Positions 57,443 through 64,000 of a stretch of DNA of 64,000 nucleotides are shown here, in pieces. Source of the DNA: Spirometra erinaceieuropaei (Eukaryota; Platyhelminthes; Cestoda; Diphyllobothriidea; Diphyllobothriidae); NCBI GenBank assembly GCA_902702965.1, contig CACRXP010000683.1, forward strand, positions 137,907 through 201,906, in the 5' to 3' direction. The first letter of the stretch is position 1. Each line of letters begins with the position of its first letter. Position numbers and translations under genes: made by a program. The notes below the pieces were generated by a model. The model ran no database searches, was not told the DNA's origin, and worked only from the letters and a program-made list of their open reading frames with translations.

Positions 57443-58433
57443 AGAGTAGGTGGGCTAACTCATGAAATGTCAACCTGAATGCGTTCTCGTTTTGAAAAGA
57501 TTAATTAAGTAAGGCTGTAAAACTAATCATCATGCAGCATACTTATATCACTATTCTGTTCTTTTAGGGTGCCGGCTTTCGAATGAACTTATTTCGACTG
57601 CATGCAGAACTATCCTCTGAAAAAAATGACTTCTTAAATAGGGTAAAATTTTCTCATTGATTTTCGATGCTCATAAATGTTCAATTATAATTCATGGAAA
57701 ACATGCATACAAATATTCCTTCTTTTACTTATTTGGTAGAAAGTCCCGTCTTCTTCCAATTTTATGCTGGAGAGAGGAGTGCAATTTGGTTTTGAAAAAC
57801 GTTTCTTATTCCCTATCAGTTTGTAACCCGCTCTACCGTGACAATGGAATTCAGTGTTTCCAAAGTACAAGTCATATATTTTCCGCGTACGGAAAACCAT
57901 GCATTTCACTACGGTGTTAAGGGGAGACTATGTGGGATTCATAAAAGTAAGCAGTGGATTTAAGCAATATTGTTAACTTTACAAACCACATTGGTAAATG
58001 CAGATACATGACCTTTTATAAACTGCCATGTTAGTATATAAAAAAACCACACGGTTAAAATCTTTTTTTCAAAACCTAATTATCCTCTAGTTTAGAGTAA
58101 TAAATCGGGAAAAGACTCGGTTTTATACCGAATAAGTGAAAAAAATGAATATTTTTATGCATGTTTACATGGAATATAATTGAATTTTTAAGGGGTATTG
58201 AAAATCAATGAGAGAATTGCATACTACTTGAGTAGTTATTTTTTGCAGAGTTTAGTCCTTATATGCGGTTGAAAATAAGTTCGTTCGAAAGAAGGAACGC
58301 TGCCGTAACTAGCTCATTATAAAATTGTGCCGCAGGCTAAGTACTTTTACAACCGTATTTAATTAATCTTTTCGAAACGAAAACGCGTTTTGAAATTTTG
58401 GCCGACATTTCATGAGTTAGCCCACCTACTCTT
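57443..58433 (+). repeat. Foldback element, best-preserved complete copy
   Basis: The terminal 25-plus bases are perfectly inverted (AGAGTAGGTGGGCTAACTCA / TGAGTTAGCCCACCTACTCT). Each arm runs about 400 bases (GAAAAGATTAATTAAGTAAG facing ATTTAATTAATCTTTTCG; TTTTACTTATTTGGTAGA facing ACCGAATAAGTG). The asymmetric centre reads GTACGGAAAACCATGC, GGGGAGACTATGTGGG. About 990 bases, no coding capacity. Flanks show no convincing target duplication. Confidence 0.88.
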
Positions 58434-58465
58434 TATCACGTGTTTGCGCCTTCTTTATCATTTTA

Positions 58466-58870
58466 ATTCAACGAGTGACTATGCCTGGCGGAGCTGCTCA
58501 TACACCAGCCTCGGTTACATTAGGTATTAGTACGCATGCTTTTCCTTGCGTGTGCTTGGAGTCCTGCTTGAGCCCTCTTTATTATTCCAATCCAGCGAGT
58601 AGTTAAGAAGGCTTGCTAATGTCATTGTTTGAATGGTGTGGAACTCCGTCGGTTCCAGTATAGCGGTCGTGCACTGCAAATTAACACGCCGTTCCCTCTG
58701 GGGCCTTCCACTTGTGATTGCGTCCTCCTTCTTCTCTTAATCCGGCGACTGTGTCGCGGAGTGTGTGTACACGCCACCTTCGGTTACACCAAACATCAGT
58801 TTGTACGCGCTTCTCTGCGTGTGTTCTGAACTCTGTTTGTGCTCTGTTCCCCTTTCTAATCCAGCGAGTG
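58466..58870 (+). repeat. Degenerate three-unit tandem repeat (unit about 121-146 bp)
   Basis: Unit boundaries AATTCAACGAGTG (58468), AATCCAGCGAGTA (58591), AATCCGGCGACTG (58737) and AATCCAGCGAGTG (58858). Inside the units: CCTCGGTTACATTAGGTATT, CCGTCGGTTCCAGTATAG, CTTCGGTTACACCAAACATC, then TTGCGTGTGCTTGGAGTCC and CTGCGTGTGTTCTGAAC. Confidence 0.6.
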
Positions 58871-59164
58871 ATCAAATTTGGTATGCTAACTAAAATTGTT
58901 TTGGCTAGCTAAACATATGGCATCAATAAAAGTGGGGCTGAAGAACCAACTCTCACAAAAGTTTGCAATAGATGCGGACCAATTTCTCCACTTTGTACGC
59001 AGCATTAATAAACGTAGCGATGCGATGGTGCGCGGTTGACGAATCGGTGGCCTTAAAACACCTCCTAATTAGAAACCTTTAAAAACGGAAGATCCTGCTT
59101 TTTCCAACGCTAAAGACCGAAGACATAAGGCACTGCCAAATGAGTACAAGAATAAGTGCTTTTG

Positions 59165-59415
59165 TGCTTGTTTTCTATAAGATATATTCAGTTGTAAGAA
59201 AATAGAAAATCAGTGAAAAACATTTATATTAAATTAGCGCCTTTTACATAGTGTAAGTTCTTGCGGTAGGCCAAAAAGAAGTTTGTTCATAAGCCTTCCT
59301 TCTGATGTGACTGAAATGTCTTACGATAATTACAGCCTTTATTAAATATTCCCTTTCTGATATGAAACCACATTTCGCAATTTATATTCACATTTTGTGA
59401 GATCGTATACCTTTG
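59165..59415. repeat. Foldback element, right arm only
   Basis: CCAAAAAGAAGTTTGTTCAT, AACCACATTTCGCAATTTA and TTCACATTTTGTGAGATCG follow the right-arm order with decay. Confidence 0.55.
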
Positions 59416-60874
59416 TGCTGGATTTTGCGTTAATTGACGCTTCCTGTTTGCCGCGATTTGGTGAAGAAGATATGGTCGATATCAGGAGACGTTTTCGTAC
59501 ACTTGACCATTAGCGACCGTCAATGTTGAGGCTGCCAGCAACGTCGCCTGTCGAAAGGAGGCTTCACTGTACAAGTATACTGGCTGACAAGCCTTTTGCT
59601 AAATTTAACAGAACTTACCAGTAACGGCAATAACATGGGAGAAGGGCCTATGAGGATGGGGTTCTAGGCTCATTTTCTGTCGCCAGCTGTGAGCTTTTGT
59701 AGCTGATACGGACAGGAGCTTTTGAGAGGCCACTCAACACCCTTAATCTTCAGCGGAGTACACAGATACGTACCGCCGTAGTACAGGTGCTGAGGGCTAA
59801 GGTTGAGCTTAGCGTTAGGAATGCGGTTTTCGTTAACATTCTTCCACAATGATTACTCTCAGTCAAGCGACTAATGATGGTTTTTGAGCGGAAACATTGT
59901 CTTTTCAATGTCAACGCAAAATAACTGGAGGAGTGTTTTGTGTTGAATGAGGAAAGTATTCTAAAAATCCCGCCGTTTAGTCCGCTTGTTTGGCAAGACT
60001 CCAGTAGTTAAGGATGCTGCATTACAGTGATAATGTGGGGGTTTCTTAGCTTGCCACGGTCTCATGTAATTCTCCTGACTTATTTTCCTACAAGGTGGCT
60101 TTTTAATGCACAAAAGCGAGAAAGCCACACAAATATGCCTTTCTTAAAGGCACGTTTCTTCTCCTAAATGTCCTTAATCATCACTATTCAGGTGTGTTCT
60201 TGAGGTATAGTCTGTGTCGGTCAATATAGTTTCTCATCCTCAAAGACCCCTTTGACGCTTGGCATGACAGAATGTCGACCCAAACTGTCAAATTATGCAT
60301 GCACGTATTTCTGGCATACCATGTTTTGCCGCAAGGGGTCGTTCTGCGACAGTTGACTAAAGTAGGGAGACAATGAGGGAACCTGAGCAACGATTTAGAC
60401 TGGAGAACGAGAACAGATCCCTCTCTTGATTACAGATAACAGAAACAGTATTCAGATGCTGTTCGCAGCTGTCAGTGCTAGTGAATACCTCTACTTTTTG
60501 AATTTACAAATTCACACTTTGTGGCCCATCCTTTTCCCTGTTTCCTATGCAGGGCTTCAGAACAGCCAATCCAATCCACTCCTCAGCAAAGTCTGCTAGA
60601 GTCAAAATTAAACCCTATGAAAGACCCTCCTTTATTACCTGATTGTTAATGACCTGCTAACCGCTGACGCTTGGTAGAGAAAGCCATCAACGCGATAAAA
60701 AGGATGTAATAATCACCGAAAGTAAGCAGTTGCATGGCATTAAAGAGGGAGAGCTGGAAGCAACCGTTCATAATACGAAGGAGTAAGTACAGGAAAGAAG
60801 GGACACAACAAAACAAATCAGTTAGAGAAATTATCCATTTGTCCGCTTTACCTGCTTACGTCTTCGATTTCATT
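59416..60874. other. No recognised feature
   Basis: Nothing shared or coding recognised. Confidence 0.4.
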
Positions 60875-60882
60875 GCCCTATC
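60875..60882. repeat. Left target-site duplication of the Merlin element
   Basis: GCCCTATC, identical to 61647-61654 on the other side of the element. Confidence 0.85.
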
Positions 60883-61646
60883 GGTAACAATCGGGAGATG
60901 GCACCCAACAAAATCCGTTACCTAGAAATAATACCTTTAGCAGTGAACTCAAACGCCTTTAGGCTATATCAGCGGCTGCAGGCCTACTTTCACGCTCTAC
61001 TTGGACTTTCCCCGACGGCCTAACATGGGCTGGCCGAACGAACATCGCAGGAGGTTACATAGACGATAGTCGTTGTTACCCAACCTTCCCCAGCGTTACA
61101 CACGTACACCTGAATATACGGCATACATTCGCATTATGGCAGTTTATTGTACAACAAAATCACTTGTAAATAGAAACAGTTCCCAGGCATCTGTCAAAGG
61201 CATGGCATTGAGGCCAAACCAAGGACGATATTATACTTCGTTTATGTGGGCCCACACAGCTGGACCACATACAAGGCCTCCCTCGTGGAGTTTCCTTTCC
61301 AGTCTAGTCCAGTATGCCTCAATGGCAGTGATGTGCCGTCCGGTGGTAGGGTCCTTGACGTTCTTTGAGTGATTAACAGATAAATTTAAATAACCTTCTG
61401 AGGGAAGACAATTATACGCATCCACTCGTCCGTTACCACTAAACTGCTTTCGCGACCCATTTTGTAATAACGGAACGGACAGCGGGCCACCTTCGATCAT
61501 TCACCTGTTCAAATAAGCCTTTCCGTCCGCCAGTATCGTACATCCCAACCAGCCACCACCCATAAAACCCCTATTACGACCTGTCCCGTAAGACAGGCTG
61601 CTTTGGTTAGGCGGATTTTTTTGGGTGCCATCTCCCGATTGTTACC
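60883..61646 (-). mobile_element. Merlin-type DNA transposon, deletion derivative (764 bp)
   Basis: The ends are 35-base inverted repeats with one mismatch (GGTAACAATCGGGAGATGGC.. outermost at 60883 and at 61646 in reverse). They are flanked by a perfect 8-bp duplication GCCCTATC, the size used by Merlin/IS1016-type transposases. The interior holds the C-terminal half of such a transposase on the minus strand. The N-terminal half is missing, so the element cannot move itself. Confidence 0.85.
61170..61520 (-). pseudogene. Merlin (IS1595/ISXO2-like) transposase, C-terminal remnant
   Basis: Merlin transposases are DDE enzymes that cut at the terminal repeats. Minus-strand blocks: VVTDEW (61433-61422, the second catalytic Asp region), then after a one-base frame change AYNCLPSEGYLNLSVNHSKN and VKDPTTGRH, TAIEAYWTRLERKL (third catalytic Glu), VWAHINEV, and past a stop YRPWFGL. 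The family reads SDEWxAY, VNHSxxFxDPxTGxHTxxIEGxWxRxKxxL, HLDEFxWRxRxG. The region upstream towards the right TIR is only about 150 bases, so the first catalytic Asp and zinc finger are deleted. Confidence 0.8.
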
Positions 61647-61654
61647 GCCCTATC
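61647..61654. repeat. Right target-site duplication of the Merlin element
   Basis: GCCCTATC, directly after the right inverted repeat. Confidence 0.85.
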
Positions 61655-62399
61655 GACTGAAGTGGCCACCTTTCAAAGTTTGCAGTACTCAACTCAAACG
61701 ACCGATTGCAATTCAGGCGTTTGTCACGTGCAAGTAATCTGCCAGAACAAACCAGGCCTGTGCAAATTTGCCGATTCCGCCATCGGGCACTTGGCTTGGA
61801 CATTTATGGCAGTCAAAAAAGAATTTAATTTTGTCAGAAAATTCCTGATAAAGATAGTCTATTCACACGCACTGAATGATGCGCTTCCTAATCGCGACAA
61901 CTGCTGAGAAGATTTAATCTGTCCAGCTAATAATCCTTCCCTGTCATTATATGGTGATGAGTTGCTGGGAGGTATAAATACGCAGTTTTTTGAGATTTTG
62001 ATGCTTAGATAAGGCATTTTTGTGCGCACATCATTATTTTATACATTATAGTGGCGCTGCCAAGAGATACAGCAACAACTTCGTGCCAAAACCAGTCTAT
62101 TCGGTGTCATAGCAGTCAGAAGGCAGGGTAGACTGCGTTGTCAGACGGAATCTGTATTAGTAAAGATAATTATAGATTTAGCAGAGGTGTGTCACTTAGC
62201 ATAGATACTGATATGATGTAAAAGGGTTCAAAGAAGAGGAGGAGGGGGAAGGGAGAATAATACGAGGCAGTCAGGGAGTGGAAACCGACAAAAAGGACAT
62301 TCAACGCCGAAAAATAACGAATAGCATGAATTGGCATTGGGAGCTGACTTTTTCGAATTATTTCTTAGTTATTCCTTTTAACCTACTTGTTAAAAACTC
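61655..62399. other. No recognised feature
   Basis: A purine-rich tract lies at 62235-62258. An 81-codon plus frame (61662-61907) is unrecognised. Confidence 0.35.
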
Positions 62400-62475
62400 G
62401 GCGAAATCTGTAGGATTTCAATCCACGACAATAAGAGAAATCCTCTAGCACAACCAAAGCTCTAGCCACCTGAGC
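62400..62475 (-). repeat. tRNA-like sequence (possible second SINE type)
   Basis: Minus strand: CGCAGCTCAGGTGGCTAGAG (A-box-like), GGTTGTGCTAGAGG, GTGGATTGAAATCC (B-box-like). No full cloverleaf is drawn with confidence. Confidence 0.35.
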
Positions 62476-62694
62476 TGCGAGGCCCCATCGGGAGCCGTGA
62501 GTCCAGTCATATTTGTTTCAAATTGGCTGTCGACCCTACTGCAACGTACGCAACCCACTAAATCTGGTACAAGCCTGCTTTTCCGATTAACCAATTCAGA
62601 CTCCATTAGATGACTTCCAAGCTCACTTAATCGTGTGTTTTGACAGACTTTGAACAACCCATTTTTGACTTCGTAAGATGTGAACCCATGAGAG

Positions 62695-62765
62695 CAAAGG
62701 GAAAGCTTGAGTACGGTCAACGCTGTAGCCACCTAGATAATTGTGGGTTCGAATACCACCGAGGT
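62695..62765 (+). repeat. tRNA-like sequence facing the previous one
   Basis: Plus strand: AGCTTGAGTACGGTCAACGC and a good T-arm GTGGGTTCGAATACCAC. Inverted relative to 62400-62475, about 220 bases apart. It could be a tRNA-derived SINE head rather than a working tRNA. Confidence 0.35.
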
Positions 62766-63852
62766 CGCTGCGTTTCTCACGATTAGGTCACAAAGAATTA
62801 TCAGAAATCTGCCAAAACACTTGCTGCCTTTTTCTGTTGTCCTTTCGAGTTTCAGAATTAACCCCTTGACTCATCCTTTGTGGCCTTTAGCACAGTAAAA
62901 CTTCCTGAAGCTTGGGAAGTTTGTATAAAACCTGATGTTCCGGTAAAATTGTTTACGACGTATATTTGAGATTGCAACGAGGCGCACTTGAGCTAAAAGT
63001 GCTGGGAATGGAGCTGTGTGGGCCTTGAAATATTAAAAAAACTTTTGAAATCGCTCCAGTCACGTTCGTTTCAGAAACTAATTAGTGCAAATAATCGTTC
63101 TGCTGTTAACGCTAGAACTAAAATTACATGTTTTGGTTTCATTAAAATATAAGTTGTCGCCGGTACTCGGGTTGTCTCCTGAACACGCATCCTAGCCTGA
63201 TGGACAATCGCCCACTTTTGTGGGATTGAGCATTTGGCCTAAGAATGTTTAACAATTTAACACTTAGGATGGTAAGATTTGCCTTCATTTGCCATTTGGA
63301 AACATCAGATTTAGATACGCCGCTTTTACAGCTTTATGCTGAACTCCCGATCTCTCTCTCTCGTTCTCTCTTTATCCAACTGAACAATAATCAGCGGCTG
63401 GTGCATTGACCACTTCTGTATTTTAAGAGGTTGCGCGTTGCGATGAGGAGTTGGTAAACTCGGAAATCTACTTACGTCGCCACACAGCGTTTGCTGTTAA
63501 AGAAGCGACTGCTCAACCTCTTAAGAGGAAGTGTTCATCAAAAAAGCGGTTTGGATTCCCTTGTAAGTGGGTGAGAAAGGGAGTTCAACCGATGATGAGA
63601 TCAACGATATGAGTGTCCGCTTGGAGGGATCTAGGGAAAAGAAAATGGCCGGTAGGTTATAACTGGGGAAGTCCGATAAATGTACTCTAAGGCCTTTATG
63701 GTACGACTCAAGGAGAGCAGGAATGCACATGTTGTTTAGGATTCAACCCAAGACGTTGCAAAGCACCGTATATTTTTTCGCGAATCCCTGATTAACGGTT
63801 GTACTTACTATTCCAGTCGAGGCTATTGCCTGTGCATATTCTTTGGAACCAA
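62766..63852. other. No recognised feature; short CT run
   Basis: A CT-rich microsatellite-like run lies at 63351-63369. Otherwise there is nothing identifiable. Confidence 0.4.
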
Positions 63853-64000
63853 ATAGATAGATAGATAGATAATTTTTATTAAAGACCCGTCGGGGTCCCA
63901 TCAAAGCAAGTTAAAATAAATTTGCATGCGAGTTTTAGACGAGGTAGGCCGAATCTTTACAAAATGCAATTCATAGTTTCTGAATTAGAAGTCCATTGAG
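63853..64000 (-). repeat. Possible retroposon 3' end with (TATC)n tail
   Basis: On the minus strand TTGATGGGACCCCGACGGG, TCTTTAATAAAAATT and then a TATC run (63870-63853) read like the 3' end of a non-LTR element: polyadenylation-type AATAAA followed by a short tandem tail. The element continues off the right edge. Confidence 0.35.

Noticed and set aside
62445..62732. 95-codon minus-strand frame
   Set aside because: It overlaps tRNA-like repeat sequence. Its peptide is of the kind produced by translating flatworm SINEs.
1..64000. CRISPR arrays, operons, bacterial ribosome binding sites
   Set aside because: No regularly spaced identical repeats and no clustered co-directional genes. All evidence is eukaryotic.

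Overview
The window looks like intergenic and intronic DNA from a large, repeat-rich animal genome. There is no bacterial-style gene packing, almost all open frames are short and unrelated to each other, and recognisable coding sequence is either split by GT/AG introns or belongs to decayed mobile elements. The element set points to a parasitic flatworm: a tRNA-Arg(UCU)-derived SINE, Penelope-like retroelements with GIY-YIG ends, a Ty3/gypsy pol remnant, a LINE reverse transcriptase remnant and a Merlin transposon. A large-genome tapeworm (diphyllobothriid type) is my best guess. That placement is recall of family styles, not a search.

The only host gene I can defend is a divergent alpha-tubulin on the minus strand at the left (exons at 4653-4878 and 2481-2708, a weaker third at 2299-2366). 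The two main exons are fully open and join in phase to rebuild a conserved Asp. Its intron holds SINE pieces. The rest of the gene is not visible and may lie off the left edge or be lost.

Layout: 1-600 Penelope-like GIY-YIG remnant; 1.2-1.6 kb SINE; 2.3-4.9 kb tubulin exons and SINE pieces; 5.5-6.0 kb foldback fragment; 6.2-7.1 kb 5' end of a second Penelope-like family with inverted terminal repeats (pLTRs) holding a TATA box, a hammerhead-like core and AATAAA; 7.3-7.6 kb SINE; 8.3-9.3 kb copy of a TIR element; 10-17.8 kb more foldback copies and two further GIY-YIG remnants; 20.1-21.0 kb foldback; 22.5-24.0 kb gypsy pol remnant; 24.2-24.5 kb telomere-like array; 28.0-28.9 kb complete foldback, followed by a GC-rich block; 36.5-36.8 kb second telomere-like array; 37.2-37.9 kb Penelope-like GIY-YIG; 38.4-39.1 kb minor repeats and a solo pLTR; 45.0-47.2 kb one SINE split by a 1.9-kb TIR element that carries a PH-domain-like coding relic; 50.0-50.8 kb 3' end of the hammerhead-type Penelope-like family; 53.4-54.7 kb LINE RT remnant; 54.8-55.1 kb SINE; 57.4-58.4 kb complete foldback; 58.5-58.9 kb degenerate three-unit tandem repeat; 60.9-61.6 kb Merlin element with a perfect 8-bp target duplication; 63.9-64.0 kb possible retroposon 3' end with a GATA tail.

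There is no pathway or operon here. The coherent story is transposon biology. One foldback family occupies about a tenth of the window in at least eleven copies, a TIR element with similar ends carries a captured PH-like fragment, and one Penelope-like family can be read from both ends through its shared pLTR. All similarity statements are by eye.
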